DNA of 64,000 nucleotides from Pelagihabitans pacificus (GTDB taxonomy: Bacteria; Bacteroidota; Bacteroidia; Flavobacteriales; Flavobacteriaceae), in the NCBI RefSeq assembly GCF_009371985.2, contig NZ_VIKU02000001.1:496001-560000 (forward strand), read 5' to 3'. The translations under genes and the position numbers were made by a program. The notes under the pieces were generated by a model. It made no database searches. It saw only the letters and a program-made list of their open reading frames with translations, and was not told where the DNA came from. Of this stretch, positions 35,248 to 44,766 are shown piece by piece (within the stretch, counting starts at the first letter, position 1; each line of letters starts with the position of its first letter).

Positions 35248-36762
35248 ATGAGTAGCAAAGACGAATTTTTCAGCCATATTGAAAAGGGCTATACCACCAA
35301 AGGGGACTTCATTACCATGGGTGCCGCCATGCTGGACGGGGAGGCGGTTACAGATGCCTTGGTGAAGGTACCCCTAAAAACGCTGAACCGGCATGGGCTG
35401 ATCGCCGGGGCAACAGGAACCGGAAAGACCAAAACCCTTCAGGTACTCGCCGAAAATCTATCGGACAAGGGTATTCCCGTGTTATTGATGGACCTAAAGG
35501 GGGATTTGAGCGGCCTGGCACAGCCCAGTCCGGGGCATCCCAAAATCGATGAACGGCATGCCAAGATAGGATTGCCTTTCGAGGCCAAGAGTTTTCCGGT
35601 GGAGATCCTTTCCCTCTCGGAACAGGATGGTGTAAAGCTCCGTGCTACGGTTTCGGAGTTCGGACCGGTGCTACTCTCCAGAATTTTAGACCTCAGTACC
35701 ACACAGGAAGGCATCGTCGCAGTGATTTTCAAGTACTGTGACGACAATAAGTTGCCGTTACTTGATTTAAAAGATTTTAAAAAAGTGCTGCAGTATGCCA
35801 CCGGGGAGGGCAAAAAAGAATTTGCCAAAGACTACGGTCGCATTAGTACTAGCAGCACCGGCACGATTCTGCGAAAAGTCATCGAATTGGAACAACAGGG
35901 CGCCGACCTATTTTTTGGCGAGAAGTCTTTCGAGGTCGACGACCTGACACGCGTTGATGAAAATGGTAGGGGTTACATCAACATTATCCGTTTGACCGAT
36001 ATCCAGGACCGGCCCAAATTGTTCTCCACGTTTATGCTGAGTTTATTGGCCGAGATTTATGCGACCTTTCCGGAGCAAGGCGACAGTGATAGGCCAGAAC
36101 TCATTTTGTTCATCGATGAAGCGCATTTGATCTTTAATGAGGCTTCCAAAGCACTTCTCGACCAAATAGAGAGTATTGTAAAACTGATTCGTTCCAAAGG
36201 AATAGGCCTCTATTTCGTTACCCAGAACCCTACTGATGTGCCCAATGAGGTACTGGCGCAGTTAGGGCTAAAGGTACAACATGCCTTACGTGCATTTACC
36301 GCAAGAGATCGAAAAGCCATTAAGCTCACGGCGGAAAACTATCCCGAATCGCCCTATTACGATACCAAGGAGGTATTGACCTCCCTAGGAATCGGAGAGG
36401 CGCTGATTTCGGCCCTTGATGAAAAAGGACGCCCTACCCCACTCGCCGCCACATTGCTCAGAGCCCCTATGAGCCGAATGGATGTGCTTACCGATGGAGA
36501 ACTCAAAGATGTCATCGACAGTTCCAAACTCGTAAGAAAATATAACGAAATCATCGATAGGGAAAGTGCTTATGAGATGCTGAACGAAAAAATTGAAAAA
36601 GCGGAAGCCGATGCAGAAAAAGAGGCGGAACGTGAAAGGGAAAGACCCGCACGACGAAGTTCGCGGAGAAGAGGCACCGGTATGGATCCGGTCGTAAAAG
36701 TACTGACCAGCGCGACCTTCATCCGTGGTGTTCTGGGCATTCTCAAAAAAGTGTTGCGATAA
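35248..36762 (+). CDS. HerA-like helicase/ATPase (DUF853)
   Basis: A 504-residue protein from the ATG at 35248. Walker A GATGTGKT at residues 54-61, MDLKGDLSGLAQP after it, Walker B LILFIDEAHLIF near 290 and a late arginine/sensor segment FVTQNPTDVPNEVLAQLG match the DUF853 group of HerA-FtsK ATPases. It lacks the N-terminal HAS-barrel and has no NurA neighbour, so a DNA-end-resection role is uncertain. A charged coiled-coil stretch rich in Glu and Arg (about 455-485) precedes the C-terminus. Confidence 0.9.
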   Translation: MSSKDEFFSHIEKGYTTKGDFITMGAAMLDGEAVTDALVKVPLKTLNRHGLIAGATGTGKTKTLQVLAENLSDKGIPVLLMDLKGDLSGLAQPSPGHPKIDERHAKIGLPFEAKSFPVEILSLSEQDGVKLRATVSEFGPVLLSRILDLSTTQEGIVAVIFKYCDDNKLPLLDLKDFKKVLQYATGEGKKEFAKDYGRISTSSTGTILRKVIELEQQGADLFFGEKSFEVDDLTRVDENGRGYINIIRLTDIQDRPKLFSTFMLSLLAEIYATFPEQGDSDRPELILFIDEAHLIFNEASKALLDQIESIVKLIRSKGIGLYFVTQNPTDVPNEVLAQLGLKVQHALRAFTARDRKAIKLTAENYPESPYYDTKEVLTSLGIGEALISALDEKGRPTPLAATLLRAPMSRMDVLTDGELKDVIDSSKLVRKYNEIIDRESAYEMLNEKIEKAEADAEKEAERERERPARRSSRRRGTGMDPVVKVLTSATFIRGVLGILKKVLR

Positions 36763-36819
36763 ATCCAGTAGTAAAGTTCCCAAGCGATAAAATACCAACG
36801 TACAAAACAAAATTGATCT

Positions 36820-37368
36820 ATGAAGCATAGCATTTCAGTCTTGATGTTGGCCTTTTTGCTTTTGAATTGCAAAGAGGAAATCGACACCACCTTTTTGATT
36901 ACCGACACCAAGGTGGGTGTTTTGGAAAAGGAGAGTCTTGCCAGGGATATCGATTTGATCTATGCCCAAGATTCGGTTGTCAAGGATACCTTGCGCCTTG
37001 GACTGGGCAATAAGGCAAAAAAAATAAGGATTTACGAGAAAGGAGGCACCCATTTGCTGACCTTGACCCCCAGCGCCGACAGTATTCCCACTATCGAAAA
37101 TGTACGCTTCGAGGATGACCGGTACAAGACAGGGAAAGGAATCAATATCAACAGTACGTTCAAGGATATTAAGGACGCCTACACCATTAAAAAGGTAATC
37201 ACCTCGAGAAATAATGTATTGGTACTGGTAAAAGAAAGCAACGTATATTTCACGATCAGTAAGGAAGAGCTGCCCAGTAGTCTGCGCTATGCTTCTAGCG
37301 TTAATATCGAAGCTGTACAGATACCCGACAAGGCCAAGATCAAGTATATGATGCTGGGGTGGGACTAG
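36820..37368 (+). CDS. Hypothetical lipoprotein
   Basis: A 182-residue protein with a signal sequence and lipobox LLNCK (Cys17). The body alternates short beta-strands (LRLGLGNKAKKIRIYEKGG, HLLTLTPS) with a region containing YKTGKGININSTFKDI, which reads like a conserved domain of exported flavobacterial proteins. No family with known function is recognised. It follows the HerA-like gene on the same strand by 57 bases. Confidence 0.68.
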   Translation: MKHSISVLMLAFLLLNCKEEIDTTFLITDTKVGVLEKESLARDIDLIYAQDSVVKDTLRLGLGNKAKKIRIYEKGGTHLLTLTPSADSIPTIENVRFEDDRYKTGKGININSTFKDIKDAYTIKKVITSRNNVLVLVKESNVYFTISKEELPSSLRYASSVNIEAVQIPDKAKIKYMMLGWD

Positions 37369-37509
37369 CGTTCGGACACCGACTTAGGTAGCGAGTGAAC
37401 ATGTAGACCTTGGAGCCCCTGCATCCCAAATGAACACGGTGTTAATTAATTCCAAAGACATCGCCATCATCTATCCTATTTCATTAAATTGTGTCGAAAC
37501 GACCGCATC

Positions 37510-38472
37510 ATGAAGCCAAATTATCTTTCATTTCTTTTTAGTTGCTTTTCCCTAATGGCCTTTGCGCAGTACGAATATGAACCTTCATCGGAGTATCCCT
37601 TCGGACTCCCCAATCCGAAAGCGCCCCAGCAATTATTGGATTTTGCACCACTTATCGGGGAGTGCGACTGTAAGTCGGTGACACGAAAAGCCGACCAGAC
37701 TTGGGCCGAACCGGTGGACATGGTTTGGCGATTCAAATACATCATGAACGGGATGGCCGTACAGGATGAAACGCTCAAAGCGGACGGGGGACATTCCGGA
37801 AGCATCAGACAATTCATAGCGGATAGTACACGTTGGTACGTACACTATTACAGCTCCGGGGCGCCTTCTACGAGTTTACCGGTCTGGGAGGGCACCAAGA
37901 ATGAAGAGGGGAACATAGTGTTGTACAGGAATCAAAAGGCCCCCAACGGAATGGATGGTTTTTATCGGTTGACCTTTTCCGATATCAACTCCGAGGGATA
38001 TCAGTGGGCCGGAGAATGGGTCTCCAAGGATGAGACGGTCGTGTTTCCTACGTGGAAAATATCGTGTACAAAAAGGGAATCGAAAGCGGACGCACGTGAG
38101 AAACAAAAAATATTGGCGACCGCCAAAAACTTTTCAAAAGCCTATATGGAGGCAGACTACGATGGAATGGCCGCGATCTATACGGAGGATGGAAAAATTT
38201 TTCCAAACAATTCCCGCATTATCGAAGGGAAGGAGGCCATTAAACAACGATGGGTCTTACCGGAGGGTGTCCAAATCATGGATCACAAAACTACCACGGA
38301 AGAAATCAATATCATTGGGAACTACGCCTATGACTATGGCTACTACAAAGGATCCAGCAAATCAACGGATGGAACAATTTCGGATTGGCAGGGTAAATAT
38401 GTCATCGTTTGGAAAAAAGTGGGGCCCGATTGGAAAATGTACCTCGACATCTGGAACCGGGTCGCTGACTGA
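37510..38472 (+). CDS. Secreted protein with DUF1579-like and SnoaL-like (DUF4440) domains
   Basis: A 320-residue protein from the ATG at 37510, with a signal peptide ending MAFAQ. The first half (about 35-190) is a beta-barrel like DUF1579 proteins (VDMVWRFKYIMNGMAVQDE; DGFYRLTFSDINSEGYQW). The second half (about 205-320) is an NTF2-fold DUF4440 domain (FSKAYMEADYDGMAAIYTED; GRVNMS-free end DWKMYLDIWNR). The two-domain fusion is exported and its role unknown. Confidence 0.75.
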   Translation: MKPNYLSFLFSCFSLMAFAQYEYEPSSEYPFGLPNPKAPQQLLDFAPLIGECDCKSVTRKADQTWAEPVDMVWRFKYIMNGMAVQDETLKADGGHSGSIRQFIADSTRWYVHYYSSGAPSTSLPVWEGTKNEEGNIVLYRNQKAPNGMDGFYRLTFSDINSEGYQWAGEWVSKDETVVFPTWKISCTKRESKADAREKQKILATAKNFSKAYMEADYDGMAAIYTEDGKIFPNNSRIIEGKEAIKQRWVLPEGVQIMDHKTTTEEINIIGNYAYDYGYYKGSSKSTDGTISDWQGKYVIVWKKVGPDWKMYLDIWNRVAD

Positions 38473-38492
38473 CGACGTTCATTTTTCAACCC

Positions 38493-38918
38493 TCAACCCT
38501 GAGCGTTGGCATACTTCTTACGATTCGCCATGATCTGATCGCTGTAAGTGGTTACCCATTCGCTTAAGTCCAATATTTTTTGCAGATAGGAATGCCCAAA
38601 ATCGGTCAATTCGTATTCCACCCTTATGGGCACTTCGGGATACAGGGTTCGGGAGAGGTAGCCGTCCGACTCCAAAACCTTTAGGCGCTCGCTCAACACC
38701 TTGTTCGAAATACCATAGACCTTCTTTTTTAATTGATTAAAGCGCAGCACCGGATAATAACCCAAATACAAAATAATCAGGATACTCCATTTGTCAGATG
38801 CCAGCGCCATCACATCCCGAATGGGACAGTACTCCATTTCGCTCCGTTTCATGTGACCGAACATTTTTTTTATTTTTTTTGCGACCTTAAGCTTCTGATT
38901 TTCAGTAATAGTTTCCAT
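38493..38918 (-). CDS. HxlR-family winged-helix regulator
   Basis: A 141-residue protein: YCPIRDVMALASDKWSILIILYLG with the conserved Cys near residue 31, then FNQLKKKVYGISNKVLSERLKVLESDGYLSR and VEYELTDFGHSYL. This is the HxlR signature; family members respond to thiol-reactive or aldehyde stress through the N-terminal Cys. A 20-base imperfect palindrome lies 4 bases before the ATG. No regulated oxidoreductase is immediately adjacent; the alpha/beta hydrolase at 39251 is divergent. Confidence 0.9.
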   Translation of the reverse strand: METITENQKLKVAKKIKKMFGHMKRSEMEYCPIRDVMALASDKWSILIILYLGYYPVLRFNQLKKKVYGISNKVLSERLKVLESDGYLSRTLYPEVPIRVEYELTDFGHSYLQKILDLSEWVTTYSDQIMANRKKYANAQG

Positions 38919-38922
38919 TTAT

Positions 38923-38942
38923 ATACTTACTATAGTTCGTAT
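38923..38942 (-). promoter_or_regulatory. Putative HxlR operator
   Basis: An imperfect 20-base dyad, ATACTTACTATAGTTCGTAT, centred on CTATAG, directly before the HxlR start. Autoregulation through such a site is usual in this family. Confidence 0.5.
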
Positions 38943-39250
38943 CACCTGCAGTGAGCAATCAAAAAAAGCTGTATTTTCGATATGAAATAAAGAGCAGGTT
39001 ACCAAAAGTAACTTATATTTTCCTTTGAACAAAATCGGAGGCCAGTTGCAACCGTTACATGCTATCGGGGGGCATTATCGAGAAAAGAAAAACGGGAACT
39101 GTAGAAAAAAAGCATCCGTTTGTGGGTGAAATATAAGGCGAGGCGGAACGAAGGGTTTCGAAAGTCCATATGGGTGCTCCTTGAAGCGGAAGAACCCGAA
39201 AACCGGATGTTGGGAGGACAAGCCGTAGAGCATCGAGTCCAATAAATACA
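38943..39250. other. Gap between HxlR gene and alpha/beta hydrolase gene
   Basis: About 300 bases without a supported gene. It should contain the divergent promoters. AAAGTAACTTA near 39007 is AT-rich. The second half is rich in purines and GC, with no plausible reading frame, hairpin terminator or repeat that I can support. Confidence 0.45.
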
Positions 39251-40114
39251 ATGAAAACTATCTTCGCAATCGAAATGAAACAGCTTCTAAATAAATATAT
39301 TCCCTTAGCATACGGCCACTATTTCAACACGTTGGCGTTATTTTCCCATGAAAAGGCTACGGAAAAAGCTTTCCGACTCTTTTGTACGCCGCGAAAAGGG
39401 CAGGTACTACCCCAGCAGAAATCGTATTTGGAAAAGGCAAAAGATACCATTTTGGAGGTGAACGACCTTCACATTCAGACATATCGGTGGCAAGGAAAAG
39501 GCCCCACCCTACTGTTGATGCATGGTTGGGAGAGCAATACCTATCGATGGCGCAGCTTCATTCCCAAACTGGAGAACGAGGGTTTTAATATCGTTGCCAT
39601 GGACGCCCCTGCCCACGGCTATTCCGGTAGTACTCTTTTCAATGCACCCCTGTACGCCGAGTGTGCCCAAAAGGTCATCGAAACCTACCGGCCCAAATAC
39701 ATCATCGGGCATTCGTTGGGAGGCATGACCATGATCTATAACCAGTACAAATTCAACAATCCGGACATCGAAAAACTGGTTTCGTTAGGTGCCCCTTCCG
39801 AACTATCGGACTTCTTAAGGCAATACCGAATTACCTTGGGATTAAACAAAAAAGTCGTTAAAAGTCTGGAGAACTACTTTGACTACCAATTCAACTTTCG
39901 GCCAAACGACTTCTCCACTTCCAAATTCGCCAAAACACTGACCGTTCCAGGGCTCTTGATTCATGACGAATTCGACGCCATAGCTTCCATCCGGTGCTCC
40001 GAACAGGTGCATGCCAACTGGAAAGACAGCACGCTTGTCAAGACGAAGGGGTTGGGTCATTCGCTACATCAAGACAAGGTGCGCAACCAAATTATTGACT
40101 TTCTAAAGTCGTGA
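39251..40114 (+). CDS. Alpha/beta hydrolase
   Basis: A 287-residue protein, perhaps starting 8 codons later at 39275. It has [14 protein letters not shown] (oxyanion loop), a nucleophile elbow GHSLGGMTM (Ser near 156), an acid in [11 protein letters not shown] and a His in GLGHSLHQD near the C-terminus, so the triad is complete. No signal peptide is evident. The fold is that of carboxylesterases or haloperoxidase-like hydrolases; the substrate cannot be predicted. The VOC protein gene follows at 40195. Confidence 0.85.
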   Translation: MKTIFAIEMKQLLNKYIPLAYGHYFNTLALFSHEKATEKAFRLFCTPRKGQVLPQQKSYLEKAKDTILEVNDLHIQTYRWQGKGPTLLLMHGWESNTYRWRSFIPKLENEGFNIVAMDAPAHGYSGSTLFNAPLYAECAQKVIETYRPKYIIGHSLGGMTMIYNQYKFNNPDIEKLVSLGAPSELSDFLRQYRITLGLNKKVVKSLENYFDYQFNFRPNDFSTSKFAKTLTVPGLLIHDEFDAIASIRCSEQVHANWKDSTLVKTKGLGHSLHQDKVRNQIIDFLKS

Positions 40115-40194
40115 CAATAGTGTATTTTCGGGGAGCTTCAAAAAAACTTTATACCAAAAATGAACGGTCCCTATCGGATGTAAAGAATACTTTT

Positions 40195-40620
40195 ATGCAA
40201 ACTATCACTCCATTCCACATCGCAATCCCTGTACACAACCTAGCCGAGTGCCGCGCCTTTTATCGCGAGGTACTGAACTGTGAGGAAGGTCGCAGCAGCG
40301 ACCATTGGGTCGATTTCAACCTATTTGGGCATCAACTGGTCATCCACTACAAGCCCAAAACCGAAAGCGAAGGGTTGCACCACAACCCCGTAGACGGTCA
40401 CGACGTGCCGGTACCACATTACGGGGTGGTATTGCCATGGGATACCTTCCAATCGTTCTCAAGGGAATTAAAAGAAAAAGGGGTGCGGTTCATCATCGAA
40501 CCCTACGTTCGTTTTGAAGGCCAGGTAGGGGAACAAGCGACGATGTTCTTTAAAGATCCCGCTGGAAATGCGCTGGAGTTCAAGGCGTTTAAAGACATGG
40601 GTCAGCTATTTGCGAAGTAA
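40195..40620 (+). CDS. VOC-family (glyoxalase-like) protein
   Basis: A 141-residue protein from the ATG at 40195. [24 protein letters not shown] is the first beta-alpha-beta unit, and [17 protein letters not shown] closes the second with the metal-binding Glu; the matching His is in PFHIA. The fold covers glyoxalases, dioxygenases and resistance proteins. The segment around [10 protein letters not shown] fits dioxygenase-like members. The longer frame upstream overlaps the hydrolase gene end and is not supported. Confidence 0.85.
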   Translation: MQTITPFHIAIPVHNLAECRAFYREVLNCEEGRSSDHWVDFNLFGHQLVIHYKPKTESEGLHHNPVDGHDVPVPHYGVVLPWDTFQSFSRELKEKGVRFIIEPYVRFEGQVGEQATMFFKDPAGNALEFKAFKDMGQLFAK

Positions 40621-40685
40621 GCGAATCTGCCAATTACCGCCCGTTAATTGTCGTCAAGCCAAGAAACAACAACTTTTGACCCCCC

Positions 40686-41657
40686 TCACTGCGACCATTC
40701 GGTCGGGGTTCGGTCCCAACGGTGTTTGCGCAATTCTTGATGCAATTCAGGGGATAGGCCCTTACCATCACTCGTAGCCGTATTGGCCAATACGTTACGC
40801 GCCTTTCGCATTCCTGGAATAACGGTTCCCACGGTGTCGTTCATTAAAATAAAGCGGAGCGCCATTTCGGCCATGGTCATAGTATCCGGTACAAGCGGTC
40901 GCAATGCATCGGCATGCTCTACACTTGAAATCAGGTTTTCGGGTACAAAATAGGTGCCGCGCCAGTCGCCCTCAGGAAAAGTGGTCTCCTTGGTGATAGT
41001 ACCGGTGAGAGTACCTTCATCGAAGGGAACACGCGCGATTACCCCGATATCGTTCTCATCGCAAAAGGGGAATAACACATCTTCCGGTGCCTGGTCAAAA
41101 ATGTTATAGATAACCTGTACCGCATCGATTTTTCCCGTTTTCAGCGCCTCGATACCATTTTCGGGCTCCCAGCGGTTCATACTGATTCCCATGGCCGCAA
41201 TCTTACCCGAAGTCTTTAGGTCTTCCACGGCACGTTGCCACTCTTCACGATGCGACCACCCCTCGTCCCAAGTATGAAACTGCATCAAATCAAGTTGTTC
41301 CACTCCCAAATTTTTGAGCGTTTTTTCGGTATACTCCATAATATGGGACGTAGGGTACGATTCGTCAAAGGTATACTCAGGTCGTGCCGGCCATTGAAAA
41401 TTTTTGGGAGGGATTTTACTGGCCGTATATAGTTTTTTGGTGGGATGTCGGCGTACCAACTGCCCCAACAACTCCTCACTATGCCCTTCACCATAGCCCC
41501 AGGCCGTATCAAAAAAATTAACTCCGTTCTCTACCGCCAAATCGAGCGATCTCGCCGACTGGGCATCGTCGGACGCTGTCCATCCGGCCATGCCCCACAT
41601 GCCGTAGCCAATTTCACTTACCTGCCAATCGGTTCTGCCAAATCTTCTATACTTCAT
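40686..41657 (-). CDS. Aldo/keto reductase
   Basis: A 323-residue protein from the ATG at 41657 (MKYRRFGRTDWQVSEIGYG). The catalytic tetrad is visible: Asp and Tyr in NFFDTAWGYGEGHSEE, Lys in LYTASKIPP and His in MQFHTWD. The C-terminal GTVIPGMRKARNVLAN binds NADP(H). It would reduce aldehydes or ketones in the cytoplasm. The start is one base from the stop of the 62-residue membrane protein gene, in a unit that begins with the S9 peptidase gene or further upstream. Confidence 0.92.
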   Translation of the reverse strand: MKYRRFGRTDWQVSEIGYGMWGMAGWTASDDAQSARSLDLAVENGVNFFDTAWGYGEGHSEELLGQLVRRHPTKKLYTASKIPPKNFQWPARPEYTFDESYPTSHIMEYTEKTLKNLGVEQLDLMQFHTWDEGWSHREEWQRAVEDLKTSGKIAAMGISMNRWEPENGIEALKTGKIDAVQVIYNIFDQAPEDVLFPFCDENDIGVIARVPFDEGTLTGTITKETTFPEGDWRGTYFVPENLISSVEHADALRPLVPDTMTMAEMALRFILMNDTVGTVIPGMRKARNVLANTATSDGKGLSPELHQELRKHRWDRTPTEWSQ

Positions 41658-41658
41658 T

Positions 41659-41847
41659 TTATTCTTTTTTGTTTCTAAATTTTTGCCCTGCCCAAATGAT
41701 GATTCCGTAGATAATTCCAAAAATCACGGCCTTTTGTGATTTATCCAGTACTACATTCATCGTATATTGCTTTTCCAGGATGACCGATATGATGACAAAA
41801 AGTACCATGGCCACCAGCACTTGCACAAGCAGTTTTTTTACATTCAT
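41659..41847 (-). CDS. Two-helix small membrane protein
   Basis: A 62-residue protein with two predicted membrane helices (LLVQVLVAMVLFVIISVIL and AVIFGIIYGIIIWAGQ) and basic ends. Its stop is one base from the aldo/keto reductase start, with the S9 peptidase gene 26 bases upstream on the same strand. No family is recognised. Context supports a real gene. Confidence 0.68.
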   Translation of the reverse strand: MNVKKLLVQVLVAMVLFVIISVILEKQYTMNVVLDKSQKAVIFGIIYGIIIWAGQKFRNKKE

Positions 41848-41873
41848 TTTAATAATTGCTTTCCCTGATGGTC

Positions 41874-43817
41874 TTAATCAATTAGGTTTTCCTTCAAAAA
41901 CAGGGCGATCGCCTCGGTCATTCGGTCCCGATTGTCTTTCTTTCTAAAACCGTGGCCCTCGTCCTTGGCCAACATGTACCAAACGGCACCCTCATTCTCC
42001 CGTATCGACTGTACCATCTGCTCCGATTCGGAGGCAGGAACCCTAGGATCGTTGGCACCTTGTATTACAAATAAGGGTTTTGTAATCTTCTCGACATGGG
42101 AGGTCGGCGAAATGGCGAGCAGATGCTCCCTCATTTTTGGATCTCGCTCATCACCGTATTCGGCGCGTCGCAAATCCCTGCGGTATTCCTCGGTATTCTC
42201 CAAAAAGGTCACAAAATTACTGATTCCCACGACGTCTACCCCACATTTTAATTGGTCGTTGTAATGGAACATGGAGGATAAAACCATGTACCCTCCGTAC
42301 GAACCACCGTAGACCGCAATGCGCCCACTATCAAACTGGGGTTGTTCTTGGACCCACTCAATCAATTTTCCAATGTCCTTGACGGAATCTTCCCGGTTGA
42401 ACCCGTTATCCAATTTCAAATAGCTTTTCCCATAGCCCGAAGAACCTCGCACGTTCGGGGCCACTACCGCAATGCCCAGCTCATTGACCAGATAGGCATA
42501 AAATGAGGAAAAATAGGGGACGTGCTGCCCCTCCGGTCCTCCGTGTATGGAAATCAGCACTGGATAGGGACCATCGCCCTTTTCAGGTTTGTAAACGAAG
42601 GCTGGGATTTTTCTTTTGTCGCCGTCTACTGCATCATAGGTTTCATACTGTATCAATTCAGCTGTGGGGAACGACTCGGTATCCAATCCGCCCACCTCGC
42701 TATAGGTCCAACGGGTAAGGGCCATGGTATTCAGGTCTAAGGTGTGGATATCGCCTGGCGTTTTTGTCGTATTTAAGACCAATGCCAGTTGCTCTTTTTC
42801 CGGATGAAACGACAATCCATAGATCTGCCCTACCGGAAGACTTCCCACCTTGGAGTAGCTGTTATCCCCCAAATCCATCAGATACAGTTGTGCGTATCCA
42901 TTTTCGTTGGCCGTGAAGGCTGCCTTTGTTCGTTCTTTATTGACAGCAAATTCATCAATATCCCACGGAATCGATTCGGTCAGATAGGTCATCTTCCCAG
43001 AGGCAACATCGACCTGGACCAAGGTTTGGAATTCTCTTCCGGCATCGGACACCGCATAAATCTTATTTCCTTCTTTGTTCCATGCCAAGGCTAAAAAAAC
43101 CGCTTCGTTTTCGGCATTGTTCAAAGGGCTCAGTTCATTGGTTTTCAGGTCGAATATGTAGGAATTCGATTTGGTACTCGATAAGTATTGTAATACCAGC
43201 AATTTGGAATCGTCGGGCGACCAGTCTGCGGTAATCCAGTAGCCATTACCCTTATCGATCTTGATTTCGGCCTTTTTCGGGTCGGCCATATTCGATATAT
43301 AGACATCAAAATCCTTTTTGTTCCTACGGCTGGAGGTAAAGGCAAACTGGTCTCCCTTGTTCGACCAGTTCAAGCCGAGGTTGACCGATTCGCCATCGCT
43401 CAGCATGGTCGAGTTTCTGGTATCCATATCATACCAGTAAATCTGGGAAAATTCATTGCCCCCACTGTCTTTTGTAAATAGAAAACCGTTGTAATCGGTG
43501 TGCGGACAAAAGGTTCCTCCGCCCACCGGCTCGTTAAAAAAAGTAATCTGGCTTCTGGCGGAGCCCGGCTTTTCAAGCTTGTGTAACTGGGTCGTATTAC
43601 CAAAACGGGTAGCCATCAGAATCCCCTTATCACCCGGTATCCAATCGGCAAAGGAGGCCGATCGTGTGTTCTGATATTGTTGGATCCGTTCTTTAATGGT
43701 TTCGGGGATTGGGGGTACCTCCTCCAATACCATGTTTCCCACTTCACGACGCTCTTGGGCTTGGGCCAGGAGAGAACACGATAGTGCCAACATCAAAATC
43801 AACTGTATTTTTTTCAT
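41874..43817 (-). CDS. Exported S9-family peptidase (prolyl oligopeptidase-like)
   Basis: A 647-residue protein with a signal peptide (about 1-20). A seven-bladed WD40-like beta-propeller (about 50-390) is followed by the alpha/beta-hydrolase domain (from about 395). The nucleophile elbow is YGGSYGGYM; further on are the Asp in IQGANDPRVP and the His in DEGHGFRKK. This is the acylaminoacyl-peptidase/DPP-like layout of S9C. It would cleave dipeptides or blocked amino acids from oligopeptides in the periplasm. It heads the unit with the small membrane protein and the aldo/keto reductase. Confidence 0.92.
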   Translation of the reverse strand: MKKIQLILMLALSCSLLAQAQERREVGNMVLEEVPPIPETIKERIQQYQNTRSASFADWIPGDKGILMATRFGNTTQLHKLEKPGSARSQITFFNEPVGGGTFCPHTDYNGFLFTKDSGGNEFSQIYWYDMDTRNSTMLSDGESVNLGLNWSNKGDQFAFTSSRRNKKDFDVYISNMADPKKAEIKIDKGNGYWITADWSPDDSKLLVLQYLSSTKSNSYIFDLKTNELSPLNNAENEAVFLALAWNKEGNKIYAVSDAGREFQTLVQVDVASGKMTYLTESIPWDIDEFAVNKERTKAAFTANENGYAQLYLMDLGDNSYSKVGSLPVGQIYGLSFHPEKEQLALVLNTTKTPGDIHTLDLNTMALTRWTYSEVGGLDTESFPTAELIQYETYDAVDGDKRKIPAFVYKPEKGDGPYPVLISIHGGPEGQHVPYFSSFYAYLVNELGIAVVAPNVRGSSGYGKSYLKLDNGFNREDSVKDIGKLIEWVQEQPQFDSGRIAVYGGSYGGYMVLSSMFHYNDQLKCGVDVVGISNFVTFLENTEEYRRDLRRAEYGDERDPKMREHLLAISPTSHVEKITKPLFVIQGANDPRVPASESEQMVQSIRENEGAVWYMLAKDEGHGFRKKDNRDRMTEAIALFLKENLID

Positions 43818-43838
43818 GGATATGCTTTAAGATTACTA

Positions 43839-44696
43839 TTAATATTGATGAAATGCATCGGATACGAACCGAAGTACGGTAGGAAGCGACTCTCGCCAAT
43901 AGGTCCAGCTGTGCCCGCCATCGCGTACCCGATATTCATGTGGAATCTCCTTCTTTTTCATGGCAATGTGCACCAGACTATTGCCCTCGTACAGAAAATC
44001 GTCATCGCCACAATCGATGTACCAGCGAACGGATTTCACGTCGGCCACAGGGACGGTCTTCAGCAATTCCAAGGCATTGTGCCTTTTGAAATACTTCTCG
44101 ATTTCCGCCTCGGTAAACTTGGTGTCCGTCCGTTTTAGGCGTTCCCTCAAATCCCCGATTGTAAGGGGCCCCACATAGGCGCTCAAAGGGCAGGCCGATG
44201 AAAACAGTTCCGGATGGTGCAAGGCGTACATGAACGATCCGCCCCCGCCCATGGAGAGTCCGGCCACGGCACGATATCTTTTTTCTCCCTTGATTCGGTA
44301 CTTTTGCTCGACATGGGGCATCAACTCCTGAAAGAAAAAATCCTCATACTTCCAATCCCCTTGGTTAAAGTATCCCATCCGCCCTGTGTCGGCATCGGGC
44401 ATTATAATGACCATGGGGGTCGCAGCTCCCTCTTGAATGGCCTTGTCGGCAATATGCAGTACTTCCCCAAACTGCACCCATCCCGTGTGGTCGTCAGTGG
44501 CACCGTGTAGCAGGTACAAAACCGGATAACTGCGTTCCGAGGTCCCGTAATCGGGAGGGAGGTACACCGCATAGTTCCGTTCCATACCGAGGATCTTACT
44601 GGTGAGTGAAAGGTTATCATAGACTTTTCCGGTCTGTCCGAATACCATAAAACATATCCCTAGGGCCAAGAAGGAGGTGAGCACAAACTTTTTCAT
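43839..44696 (-). CDS. Secreted esterase (esterase D/feruloyl esterase-like)
   Basis: A 285-residue protein with a signal peptide ending VFGQ. The Ser elbow GLSMGGGGSF, the Asp in CGDDDFLYEG and the His in GGHSWTYWRESL complete the triad of the esterase D family, which includes feruloyl and acetylxylan esterases. GVQFGEVLHI and MVIIMPDADTG are typical. Its place between an S9 peptidase and a GH43 gene suggests removal of acyl groups from plant or algal polysaccharide. It lies 21 bases upstream of the S9 peptidase gene. Confidence 0.88.
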   Translation of the reverse strand: MKKFVLTSFLALGICFMVFGQTGKVYDNLSLTSKILGMERNYAVYLPPDYGTSERSYPVLYLLHGATDDHTGWVQFGEVLHIADKAIQEGAATPMVIIMPDADTGRMGYFNQGDWKYEDFFFQELMPHVEQKYRIKGEKRYRAVAGLSMGGGGSFMYALHHPELFSSACPLSAYVGPLTIGDLRERLKRTDTKFTEAEIEKYFKRHNALELLKTVPVADVKSVRWYIDCGDDDFLYEGNSLVHIAMKKKEIPHEYRVRDGGHSWTYWRESLPTVLRFVSDAFHQY

Positions 44697-44766
44697 TTTG
44701 TAGCGGGTTAATCTATGCGGAATACAAGATAAGAAATCCTATCGGGCAAACAAATGGCTGTACTGA

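Noticed and set aside
35139-35258. N-terminal extension of QueE
   Set aside because: 40 codons upstream read as AT-rich repeat and lack the QueE start; ATG at 35138 fits.
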